Assembly (NCBI GenBank): GCA_016926755.1
Contig: JAFGNZ010000331.1
Location: forward strand, 55,287-119,286
Length of the DNA stretch: 64,000 bases
Source of the DNA: Myxococcaceae bacterium
GTDB lineage: Bacteria > Myxococcota > Myxococcia > Myxococcales > Myxococcaceae
Reading direction: 5' to 3'
Translations under genes and position numbers: made by a program
Shown here: positions 26,498-36,500 of the stretch, piece after piece
Position numbering within the stretch: the first letter of the stretch is position 1
Layout: each line of letters starts with the position of its first letter
The notes under the pieces: generated by a model
What the model was told of the DNA's origin: nothing
The model's input: only the letters and a program-made list of their open reading frames with translations
Databases searched by the model: none

Positions 26498-27052
26498 TCA
26501 CTCGGTGATGTGGAAGCGGTAGAGGACCTCCACGTTGCCCTTGGAGAACCCCTTGAGGACCTCGTGCCGCAGGTTCTTCGCGCCCAGCATCGTCAGCCCG
26601 CCCGCGGCGAAGCCCATCACCGACTGCTCGAAGTAGAGGTGGGGCCGGGGCACGCCAACCAGGTGCAGCTCCGTGGCGTTCGCCTCGGCCTTCACCCGCA
26701 GCTCGCCCGCGGTGAAGTAGCCCTTCCAGATGCCCGGCGTGAAGAGGAGGAAGCGCCGGAAGTCGCCCGGGGCGAACAACGCCTTGAGCTGCCCCTTCCC
26801 CAGCGCGTACTCCGCGGACCGCATGCCGAACTCCCAGTACATCCGCGAGTCGCCGCCGTAGAGGCGCTCCACCAGCGCCTCATTGAGGCGCAGGAAGGCA
26901 TCCACCGGGAGGCGCGACACCGGCATCACCGTCTGAGCGAAGACGGGCTCCTGCTCCGCGAACTCCTTGATGAACGCCCGCCAGGCCGCCTCCCCCCGGT
27001 CCTGCACCACCATCATCTGCCGCGCCAGGAAGGCGACGCCTTTGACTTCCAT
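26498..27052 (-). CDS. DUF2378-like (TIGR02265, V4R-like fold) protein
   Basis: The 184-residue protein resembles the Myxococcus-type DUF2378 paralogue family: VKG near the start, a LPVDAFLRLNEALV helix, an A/E-YALGKG helix, and the strand after IWKGYFTAGELRVKA. It ends with a V-LYRF strand as those proteins do. The family is structurally related to V4R/heme-NO-like ligand-binding domains, but no ligand is known. The ATG at 27052 follows GTGGAG on the minus strand; starts further upstream add Arg/Ser-rich sequence unlike the family. It is divergent from the DUF2891 gene. Confidence 0.65.
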   Translation of the reverse strand: MEVKGVAFLARQMMVVQDRGEAAWRAFIKEFAEQEPVFAQTVMPVSRLPVDAFLRLNEALVERLYGGDSRMYWEFGMRSAEYALGKGQLKALFAPGDFRRFLLFTPGIWKGYFTAGELRVKAEANATELHLVGVPRPHLYFEQSVMGFAAGGLTMLGAKNLRHEVLKGFSKGNVEVLYRFHITE

Positions 27053-27167
27053 CGGGGCAACTCCACGGGAAGCGCCAGGCCAGAGCTCGCCCGGGCTCTG
27101 CATTCTGCTCCGCCGGGGCTCGCGCTGTACATGTCCCCCAGGGTAGCGAAGCCAGTAGGCTCGCTCC

Positions 27168-28259
27168 ATGCACCTCCCGCTCCTGCTGGCCCTGGCCGCC
27201 ACGCTCACCTCCAGCCCCTCGGCCCCCTCGGACTTCAACGCCGGGGCCGCGACGCGCTTCGCGGAGCTGGCGCTCGCCTGCGTCCACAAGGAATACCCGA
27301 ACAAGATCGCGCATGTGCTGAGCGGCGACGCGGACGCGCGCCCTCCCCGCGAGCTCACCCCGGCCTTCTTCGGCTGCTATGACTGGCACTCCGCCGTCCA
27401 CGGCCACTGGCTCCTGGCGCGGCTGGCGCGGACGTTCCCGGAGGCGCCCTTCGCACCGCGCGCCCGGGCGGCGCTGGCCCGGAGCCTCACCCCCGCCAAC
27501 ATCACCGCCGAGGTGGCCTACCTGAACGGCCCGGGGCGCGTCTCCTTCGAGCGCCCCTATGGGCTGGCCTGGCTGCTCCAGCTCTCGGCCGAGCTGCGCG
27601 AGTGGGATGATCCCCAGGCCAAGGAGTGGGCGGCCACGCTGCGGCCACTCGAGCAGGCCTCGGCGCAGCGGATCCGGGACTGGGTCCCCAAGCTCTCGCG
27701 CCCCATCCGCGTGGGGGAGCATGATCAGACGGCCTTCGCCTTCGGCCTCATCCTGGACTGGGCGCGGCAGGCGGAGGATCGCGCCATGGAGCAGCTCCTC
27801 ACGGAGCGGGTGCAGGCCTTCCACGGCAAGGATCGCCGCTGCCCGCTGGCGTACGAGCCCTCCGGGCATGACTTCCTCTCGCCATGCATCGCCGAGGCGG
27901 ACCTGATGCGGCGCATCATCCCGCCCGCGCGCTTCGCCACGTGGCTGCGAGACTTCCTGCCGGAGCTGCCCTCGAATGGCTCGGCCGCGTGGCTGGAGCC
28001 AGCGGTCGTGTCCCATCCGGGAGATCCAAAGCTGGCACACCTGGATGGCTTGAACCTGAGCCGGGCGTGGATGCTGGAAGGGATCGCCGCGGCCCTCCCC
28101 TCCTCCGACAAGCGGCTGGGCGCGCTGCGCGCGGCGGCGAAGGGCCACCGGGAGGCGGGGCTGCGCGCCGTCACGGGGGCGCACTATGAGGGCGGCCACT
28201 GGCTGGGCAGCTTCGCCGTGTACCTCGCCACGGGCCGGGGCCTACCGCGCAAGCCGTGA
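27168..28259 (+). CDS. DUF2891 family protein with signal peptide
   Basis: The 363-residue protein begins with a short hydrophobic leader (residues 1-20, cleavage plausible after the Ser/Pro-rich stretch). A DUF2891 domain fills most of the rest, with the characteristic GCYDWHSAVHGHWLL, RPYGLAWLLQL, GEHDQTAFAFGL and FLSPCIAEADLM segments. This is an alpha/alpha-toroid fold like that of glycoside-processing enzymes, but its activity is not known. It may work in the periplasm on a carbohydrate. It is followed on the same strand by an epimerase gene after 57 bases. Confidence 0.92.
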   Translation: MHLPLLLALAATLTSSPSAPSDFNAGAATRFAELALACVHKEYPNKIAHVLSGDADARPPRELTPAFFGCYDWHSAVHGHWLLARLARTFPEAPFAPRARAALARSLTPANITAEVAYLNGPGRVSFERPYGLAWLLQLSAELREWDDPQAKEWAATLRPLEQASAQRIRDWVPKLSRPIRVGEHDQTAFAFGLILDWARQAEDRAMEQLLTERVQAFHGKDRRCPLAYEPSGHDFLSPCIAEADLMRRIIPPARFATWLRDFLPELPSNGSAAWLEPAVVSHPGDPKLAHLDGLNLSRAWMLEGIAAALPSSDKRLGALRAAAKGHREAGLRAVTGAHYEGGHWLGSFAVYLATGRGLPRKP

Positions 28260-28316
28260 GGCAGGCCATCATCCACGGGTTCGCGCCAGCGCTCGTTCTT
28301 GAGCTCGGGGGAAGTG

Positions 28317-29261
28317 ATGCACGTCTTCGTCGCGGGCGCCACGGGCGCCATGGGAGTCCCGCTCGTGAGGCGCCTGGTCGCGGCCGGGCACCGCGTCACA
28401 GGTCTCACCCGGCGCGAGGCCAAGCGGCCGCTCCTGGAGAGACTGGGCGCCACGGCGGCGGTGGCGGATGTCTTTGATCGTGAGCGGCTCGGCGCCGTGC
28501 TTCAGGAGGCGCGCCCCGAGGCGGTCGTGCACCTGCTGACGGCCTTGCCAGAGCAAGGGCCGATGCGTGCGTCCGATCTGGTGCTGACCAACCGCCTGCG
28601 CATCGAGGGCACGAAGAACCTCGTCGAGGCGTCCATCGCCGCCGGAGTGCAGCGGCTCGTGGCCGAGTCCATCATCCTCGTCTACGGCTTTGGTCTCCAT
28701 GGACCCGAGCCGCTGACCGAGGAGCACCCGGTGGCGCGCACCTCGCCGCGCCCCTGGCTCCAGCCGACGATCGATGCCGGCCTGGCCCTGGAGGAGACGG
28801 TGCTGTCCGCCGCCAGGACAGGGAAGCTCGAGGGCGTAGTGCTCCGCTACGGCTTCATCTACGGCGCCGAGGCGGGCTCGACCCAGCTGACCACGCGCAT
28901 GGTGAAGAAGCGCCGGATGCCTCTGATTGGAGATGGGAGCGGCCTCTGGTCGTGGATCCACCTGGAGGACGTGGCCACGGCGACGATCGCGGCCCTCGAG
29001 AAGGGCCGGTCCGGTGAGATCTACAACATCGTCGACGACGAGCCCGTGACCTGGCGGGACTACCTCTTCCATATGGCGGAGGTGCTCGGCGCGCCGCGGC
29101 CCTTCCGGCTCCCCACCTGGATCTTCCGGCTGGTGGCGCCCTACGCCGCCGTCGCGCTCACGAGCCGCCTCCCCACGTCCAACGCCAAGGCCCGGCGCGA
29201 GCTGGGCTGGCAGCCCGCGTATCCAACCTACCGCGAGGGCCTCGCAACCCTGGCGCGCTGA
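28317..29261 (+). CDS. NAD(P)-dependent epimerase/dehydratase-like protein
   Basis: The 314-residue protein is an atypical/extended SDR: VAGATGAMG nucleotide loop at the N-terminus, a VHLLTALP strand, a helix with the Ser-Tyr region near VAESIILVYGFGLHG, and NIVDDEPVTWRDYL with a C-terminal LGWQPAYPTYREGL that is typical of NAD-dependent epimerases. The canonical YxxxK is not clear; the family member may have a changed active site. It could modify a nucleotide sugar or reduce a small ketone. The ATG at 28317 follows a GGGGGAAG ribosome-binding site. Confidence 0.88.
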   Translation: MHVFVAGATGAMGVPLVRRLVAAGHRVTGLTRREAKRPLLERLGATAAVADVFDRERLGAVLQEARPEAVVHLLTALPEQGPMRASDLVLTNRLRIEGTKNLVEASIAAGVQRLVAESIILVYGFGLHGPEPLTEEHPVARTSPRPWLQPTIDAGLALEETVLSAARTGKLEGVVLRYGFIYGAEAGSTQLTTRMVKKRRMPLIGDGSGLWSWIHLEDVATATIAALEKGRSGEIYNIVDDEPVTWRDYLFHMAEVLGAPRPFRLPTWIFRLVAPYAAVALTSRLPTSNAKARRELGWQPAYPTYREGLATLAR

Positions 29262-29281
29262 ATCCCAACGACGATCTGGAG

Positions 29282-29581
29282 TTGGGCGCCGAGCCCCCCC
29301 TCTCTCGCACGAGCCTCCATGACTCCCGCAACCCGAACGCGCTGGCCTCGGAGTTCGCGGTGTACCTGCTGGGGCCACGCAGGGGCCTCCTCATCACGGG
29401 GCTCACGCTCCTGCTCATGGGGCTCGCCGTCGGGATCCTCCACGGCGTCATGGCGAGTGGTGCTCCGCCCACCCAGCAGTACCTGTGGCCGATGAACATC
29501 GCCGCCGTCCTGGGCGTGCTGGCCCTCTGGGTGTTGGGGTCGCTGCACAGCACCGCGAGGGAGAGACGAGCGCTCGGTAGA
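29282..29581 (+). other. Possible two-helix membrane-protein fragment
   Basis: The 395-base gap between the epimerase and the cupin gene contains one frame whose first 95 codons read like protein: two hydrophobic segments (LLITGLTLLLMGLAVGILHG and a second one around MNIAAVLGVLALWVLG) with a short loop and an Arg-rich end. The frame has no stop near the end of this text and runs on antisense through the cupin gene, where it has no sense. It may be a truncated gene, or a small gene whose stop was lost. I see no Shine-Dalgarno sequence and no family. Confidence 0.3.
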
Positions 29582-29656
29582 GGCCGTGACCTCGTGGCAG
29601 CCGGCTCACTCGTGCGAGCTGCTCCGCGTCGCTGCGCCGACGGGCCTCCGCCCCCG

Positions 29657-30529
29657 TTAGCCGACGTTGTGAGAGGCCGGATCCGTGATGGACGTCTTGA
29701 GGAACCACCACGCGAAGCCCAGCGTGTCGCTGGAGTGCACGAAGTTGTAGGTGAGCGAGATGCTGGTGCTGGTCGTGTGCACCTCGTGGAACCAGAACCG
29801 GGGGATGAACAGCGTCTCCCCTGGGTTCACGTCGAACTCCAGCACCTTCGCCTGGCCGAACGTGGGGCGCTCGAAGTCCAGGTGCTTCAGCTTGCGGGCG
29901 CGCCGCGTCTCCAGGTCCGGCAGCAGGGCGGCCTGATCCGGCGCCATCGCGAAGCAGCGCTTGGTGCCGTGCACCTGGCAGACAATGGCGTTGGAGCGGA
30001 TGCCGTCCACGTGCAGCTTGCTGGCGGCGCCCTTCGGAGAGACGAACAGGCCGAAGCCCGGGAAGCGCTTCTGCGTCGGGTCCATGCCGAAGGGCGCCAG
30101 GGGGATCAGGTACCCGCTGGTGGGCATGAAGTCCGGCTGCCGCCACTGGCCGCGCAGGGGCTCCAGCGGCTCCAGCTCGCGCATGCGCATGTAGCGCAGG
30201 TGCGAGATGCTGCCGTCCGGCTGCGGCTTCGCCGCTTGCGCCTCGCGCAGGTGCTCGTAGAGCTCGGAGAAGGGCATCTTCCCAACGGGGTTGGGATCGT
30301 CACGCGTCACTTCCACCGGCATGTCCCCGAAGACGGTCTTGAAGTACTCGGGGCTCCACTTCTCGAGGGCCGGCCACCCCTCCATGGAATCCTTGATGAT
30401 CACCGGCCGGGACGGGGCCAGGTACTCACGAATGAAGTCGTCGCGGGACAGCTTCTCCCGCACATCGATAGGGCGCTTGTTCATGTCTCGCCTCACTTGA
30501 ACGTCCAAAATTGCCTGTGGGTGACTCAT
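29657..30529 (-). CDS. JmjC/cupin_8-type Fe(II)/2-oxoglutarate-dependent hydroxylase
   Basis: The 290-residue protein belongs to the cupin_8/JmjC group of non-heme iron oxygenases: SRPVIIKDSMEGWPAL near residue 38, the first iron motif in SKLHVDGI, HGTKRCFAMAP, and the third ligand His in WFHEVHTTSTSISLTYN. Members hydroxylate amino-acid side chains in proteins or in carrier-bound peptides. The start at 30529 overlaps the NRPS stop as ATGA, which implies coupling and a role in the same pathway, for example beta-hydroxylation of a tethered residue or of the released dipeptide. An alternative start at 30484 has a better Shine-Dalgarno (GTGAGGCGAGAC) and would shorten the protein by 15 residues. 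Confidence 0.88.
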   Translation of the reverse strand: MSHPQAILDVQVRRDMNKRPIDVREKLSRDDFIREYLAPSRPVIIKDSMEGWPALEKWSPEYFKTVFGDMPVEVTRDDPNPVGKMPFSELYEHLREAQAAKPQPDGSISHLRYMRMRELEPLEPLRGQWRQPDFMPTSGYLIPLAPFGMDPTQKRFPGFGLFVSPKGAASKLHVDGIRSNAIVCQVHGTKRCFAMAPDQAALLPDLETRRARKLKHLDFERPTFGQAKVLEFDVNPGETLFIPRFWFHEVHTTSTSISLTYNFVHSSDTLGFAWWFLKTSITDPASHNVG

Positions 30530-33500
30530 GGACCTTGGCTGCCCGCCAGCACCTGCTGGACGGCCTCGGCGACAGCCCCCACATGGGGCTCGCGCATCAG
30601 CTGGTAATGATCGCCTGCGAGCGGCCGGCACTCCAGGCCCCCTAGCACCCAGGGGCTCCAGATGGCCTGGGGGGTGGCCTCAAGGGAACCCCCTCGCTCG
30701 GAAGCGGCGAGCAGCAGCATACGCCCCAGGTAGGGTCCGGGCCGGTAGCGCCGGAGCGCGCCCAGGTTGCGCCGCAGCTCCTCGAGCACGTGCTGGAGCT
30801 GCTCCGGGCCTACCCCGCCGAGGGCCTCGGCTCCGTGGCGTGCCAGTCGCGCCAGGCCTCCCTCCGCCAGCAGCGCCTGGGCCTGCTCCTCCCTCAAGCC
30901 CAGCTCCGCGGCCACCAGCGCCGCCAGCTCCAGCGCCTCCCACTCCGCCGTCACCTCGGTGTCCGGCTCCAGCATGGCGTCGATCGCCACGAGCGCCGCC
31001 ACCTTCCGGCCCTGGGCCTCGAGCTGCCGCGCCATCTCGAACGCCAGCACGCCTCCCAGCGACCAGCCCGCCAGGTGCACGGGCCCGTCAGGCTGCACCG
31101 CGATCACGTGCCGCACGTACTCGCGCGCCAGCTCCGCCAGCGCCTCCGGGCGCTCCACGCCGAGCAGCCCCACCGAGCGCAGGCCGTAGTGCGGGCGGTC
31201 CGTGGGGAGCCGGGCCAGCAGGGGCTGGTAGCAGAGCACGCCTCCGCCCACCGGGTGGATCCAGAAGAGCGGCGGCCGTGCTCCCCCCTCGCGCAGCAGC
31301 ACGAGCGGTGAGTGCGCCGGAGCCCGCTGCCCGGCCTGGAGGCGCTCGGCCAGCCCGGCGATGGTGGGTGACTCGAAGAGCGCGTCCAGCGGCAGCTTCA
31401 CGCCCAGCCTGCGCTCCACCTGCCCCATGAGCCGCAGCGCCAGCATCGAGTGGCCGCCCAGCGAGAAGAAGTCGTCCGTCACGCCGACCTGCTCGAGCGA
31501 GAGGACCTCCTTCCACAGCTCCGCGAGCGACTGCTCCACGGGGTTGCGCGGCGCCACGGAGGCCGCGCGGGCGCCCAGCTGCGCCGGCACGGGCGGGGGC
31601 AGGGCCTTGCGGTCCACCTTGCCGCTGGCATTGAGGGGAAACTCCGCCATGGGCACGAAGGCCGCCGGCATCATCACCGCGGGGAGCAGGGCCGCCAGGT
31701 GCTCATGCAGCGACTCGGCCCAGGCTCGCTGCTCCGCCTCACCCAGCGCCTCGCGCAGCGCGCAGTACGCCACCAGCCGCACGTCCCCTGGCCCGAACGC
31801 GTAGGGCATCACCACGCAGTCGCGGATGCTGGGGTGGGCACGGATCGGCGACTCGATCTCACCCGGCTCGATCCGCACGCCGCGGAGCTTGAGCTGGTGG
31901 TCCGTGCGGCCCAGGAACTCGATCTCGCCGCTGGGCAGGTAGCGCACGAGATCTCCCGTGCGGTAGAGCCGGGCCCCAGGCTCGCCACTGAACGGATCCG
32001 GCACGAACTTCTCCGCGGTGGTGTCCGGCCGGCCCTGGTAGCCCCGGGCCAGATAGGCGCCGCCGATGAGCAGCTCGCCCGGCACGCCCACCGGCACCGG
32101 CCGCAGGTGCGCGTCCACGATGTAGGCGCGCGAGCGGGAGATGGGAGTGCCGATGGGCACGCTCTGCAGGCCCGGCGCCGGACGGCAGGTCCAGTGCAGC
32201 ACGTCCACCGTCGCCTCCGTGGGCCCGTAGGTGTTGACCAGCTCCGCGGAGAGCGTGGCCAGCACCCGCTCCTGCAGGGCGAGGGAGATGGCCTCCCCTC
32301 CCACGAAGATCCGCCGCAGCGAGGGGCCCTGGGTGAAGAGGGGCTGGTCCAACATCAGCTCGAGCATGGACGGGACCAGCTCCAGGCTGGTGACGCGCTG
32401 CTGCGCCACGTGCTTCGCGAGCACCGAGGGATCCCGATTCCCACCCGGAGGCAGCAGCACGAGCTGCGCCCCCGTGGACAGCGCGTGGAAGATCTCCAGC
32501 ACGGAGGGATCGAACCCCAGCGAGGCCACCTGCAGCACCCGGCTGCCCTCGCCCAGCGGGTAGGCCGCCTGTCCGAACGCCAGCCGCTGGCAGACCTCTC
32601 GGTGGGCCAGCATCACCCCCTTGGGGCGACCCGTGGAGCCCGAGGTGTAGATGACGTACGCGAGGTGCTCCGGCTCGAGCGCCGGCGGGGCCAGGGGCGC
32701 CGCATCCTCCGCCGCCACCTCCTCGCTCTCGAGCCACAGGCGCTCGACCGGGATGTCGGGCAGCCGCTCCGCCAGTCGCCGCTGGGTGAGCAGCACTCGC
32801 ACTCCGGCGTCCTCCATCATGTACTGCAGCCGCTCGGAGGGGTGCGCGGGATCCAGCGGGACGTAGGCGCCTCCCGCGTGGATGACGCCGAGCACGGCGA
32901 TGACCATCTCCAGCGAGCGCTCCGCGCAGACGCCCACCCGCACCTCCGGCCCCACGCCCCTGGCTCGCAGCAGGCGCGCCACCCGGCGGGCTCGCCCGTC
33001 CAGCGCACGGTAGGAGAGGCTCGCGTCCCCCAGCGCCACCGCGATCGCCTCGGGGGTGCGCGCAGCCTGCGCCGCGAGCAGCGCCGCCAGGTTCGTGTGG
33101 CTCGGGAAGACTTCCCGCGTCGTGTTCCACTCCACGAGCACGCGCTGGCGCATGGCGGCGTCCAGCAAGGGCAGCTCCCGCACCCGCCGCCGCGGCTCGC
33201 GCACCGCCTCGGACAGCAGGCTCTCGTAGCAGGCCAACCACTCCGTGACCGTCTCCGTGTTGAAGAGGTCCGTGTCGAACTCCAGCTCCAGCTCCAGCCC
33301 CTCGGGCGCGTCGCTCACCGCCAGCGTGACGTCGAAGGTGGAGGTGCCCGTCTCCACCTTGAGAGGCGAGAGCCGCAGCTGGGAGAAGTGAGCCGGCGCG
33401 CTGCTGCGCTCGTTGTAGAGGAACATCGCCTGGAAGATCGGCGTGTGCTGGGTGGAGCGGACCGGCTGGATCGCCTCGACGACATGCTCGAAGGGCAGGT

Positions 33501-36500
33501 CCTGATGAGCGTAGGCGTCCAGGCAGACCTGGCGGACGCGGGCGAGCAGCTCGGCGAAGGGCTCGTCCGGCATCACGGGGGTCCGCAGCACGAGCGTGTT
33601 GATGAAGCAGCCGATGAGCCCCTCCACGGCCGGGTGGTTGCGGCCGGAGATGGGCGAGCCCACGAGCAGCTCCTGCTGTCCGCTGAGGCGGTGCAGCAGG
33701 ACCTTGAAGACCGTGAGCGCCAGCATGAAGGGCGTCACGCCGTGGGCCTGGCTGGTCGCGACCAGTCCCTCGCGCAGCGCCGGGGAGGCGAGGCGCGAGA
33801 TGGTGCGCCCCCGGTAGCGCTGGCGAAGCGGGCGAGGCCTGTCGCGTGGAAGCTCGAGCACCGGCAGCACGCCGCCGAGCTGCCGCCGCCAGTAGTCGAG
33901 CTGGTGGGCCATGGCCCCGGTGCGCAGCCACGCTCGCTGCCACACGGCGTAGTCCGCGTACTGCACCGGGAGCTGTGGCAGCTGGGGCGCGCTCCCCCCG
34001 AGGTGCGCCTCGTAGAGCGCCGTCAGATCCCTCACGATGATCTGCAGCGACCAGCCGTCCGACACGGCGTGGTGCATGGAGAGCGCGAGCACGTGCCGCT
34101 CGGGCGTGAGCGCGCACAGGCAGGCGCGCAGCAGCGGCCCGCGCGCCAGATCGAACGGCCGCTCCGACCAGGCCCGCGCCAGCGCGAGCGCCCGCTCGTG
34201 GCGGTCCGCCTCCGGAAGCTCTCGCAGAGAGATCTGCTCCAGCTCGAAGTCCTCGGCGGGGGCGATGACCTGGGTCGGCTCACCCTCCATGGCCCGCAGC
34301 CGGGTGCGCAACACCTCGTGCCGCTCCACCAGCCCGCGCAGCGCGGCGGAGAGCGCCTGGGCCTCCAGCGGACCCTCCAGTTGCACCGCGAAGGCCATGT
34401 TGTAGAAGGCGCTGCCCGTCTCGAGCTGGTCCAGGAACCACAACCGCTGCTGGGCAAAGGACAGGGGCAGCGGGGCGCCGCGGTCCACCCGCTCCAGCGG
34501 CGGAGCGGCGCGCGAGCCGGGGCCCGCGGCGAGCGCCCGCAGGTGAGCCGCGAGCTGCTCCAGCCGCGGGTGCTCGAAGACGACCCGCAGCGGCACCTGG
34601 AGCTGAAAGGCCTCGCGGATGCGAGAGACCAGCCGCGTGGCCAGCAGGGAGTGGCCGCCCAGCGCGAAGAAGTCATCTTCCGGGCCCGGCCCCGGGGGCT
34701 CGAGCTCCAGCACCTGCGCCCAGATCCGCGCGAGCGCGCGCTCCTCCTCCGTCTTCAGCACGATCTCGGGCCGTGCGCCGGCGGACTGGGTGGCCTCGAG
34801 CGCGGCGAGTTGCTGCCGATCCAGCTTGCCGTTGGGGCCGAGCGGCAGGGTGCTCAGCTCGGTCCACGAGGTGGGGACCATGTACTCTGGCAGGTGCTTG
34901 CGCAGGGCCGCGCGAAGCGTGGTGGAGGAGATCGGCGCCGCGCCCGGCTCGGGCACGACGAAGGCCCCGAGCCGCTTGTCCCCCGAGGCATCCGGCAGGA
35001 CGAGGACCGCGCCATCCCGCAGCTCGGGCTGGGAGCGCAGCACATCTTCAATCTCTCCCAATTCGATGCGATAGCCGCGCACCTTCACCTGCCGGTCGAG
35101 CCGCCCCAGGTACTCGATGCGGCCATCGGTCCGGTAGCGCGCGAGATCGCCCGTGCGGTAGAGCCGGGCCCCAGGCTCGCGGCTGAAGGGGTGCGGGATG
35201 AAGCGCTCGGCCGTCAGCTCCGGCCGCCCCAGGTACCCACGGGCCAGCCCGGGGCCTCCGAGCAGCAGCTCCCCCGGCACGCCCACGGGCACGGGCTGCA
35301 TGCGCGCATCGACGATGTAGGCCTCGGTGCCCGCGATGGGGCGGCCGATGGGGAAGCCCTCCACTGGCTGCCCCGGGGGGACGACGTGGGTGCAGGCGAA
35401 GACGGTGTCCTCCGTGGGCCCGTAGCCGTTGATGAGGGCGCAGTCCGGGAAGCGCTCGCGCACCCGCCGCATGTGGTGCGCGGAGACGGCGTCACCGCCC
35501 GCGATGAGCTGGCTCACGCCCGCGAGCCCCTCGAGGTTCTCCTCCACCATCTGGTGGAAGAGCCCGGCCGTGAGCCAGAGCGTGCTCACCCGGCGGCGCA
35601 GCAGCTCCGCCCCCAGCTCCTCCAGCGAGGGCGTGCTCGCCGGCGCCATCACCACCTGGCCGCCGTTGCACAGCGGCCCCCAGAGCTCGTACGCGGAGAC
35701 GTCGAAGGAGATGGAGACGAACTGGAGCACGCGCTCGCCGGCCCCCAGCCGCGCATAGGTGGAGCCCGTCACGAGCCGCGCGAGCCCCCGGTGCACCACG
35801 CCCACGCCCTTGGGCCGTCCGGTGGAGCCCGAGGTGTAGATGACATAGACGAGGTTGTCCGGCACGGAGCGGAGCTCGGGATCCTCCTCGCGCGCGCGGG
35901 CGAGCTCCGCGGGGGGGGCGTCCAGCAGCACGCGGTGCTCTCCCAGGGAGGGGATGCGCCCGGCCACGCGCGACTGCGCCACCAGGACGGGGACGCGGCT
36001 GTCCTTCATCATGAAGGCGAGCCGCTCCTCGGGGTACTCGGGATCGAGCGGCAGGTACGCCCCGCCCGACTTCGCGATGCCGAGCAGCCCGATGGCCATG
36101 TCCAGCGAGCGCTCGGCGCAGAAGCCCACCACCACCTCGGGCCTCACGCCGAGCTGGCGCAGGTGATGGGCGAGCTGGTTGGCGCGGCGGTTCAGCTCGC
36201 GGTACGTGAGCTGATCATCCCCGGCGCTCACGGCCACCGCGTCCGGCGTGCGCCGGACCTGGGCCTCGAAGAGCGCCGGGAGGGTGGCCTCCTCCTGGCC
36301 GGGCGCGGGCCCGCGGCTCCACTCGCCGAGCAGGTGCTGGCGCTCCGACGCTCCCAGCAGGGACAGCTCGGCGATGCGCTCGTCCGGCCGCTTCACGCCC
36401 CACAGGAGCTGCTCGAAGTGGGTGAGCAGCCCGCGGAGGGTCTCCTCGTCGAACAGGTCCGTGCTGTACTCGGCGTGGCCGCGCAGCCCGTCCTCGGTCT

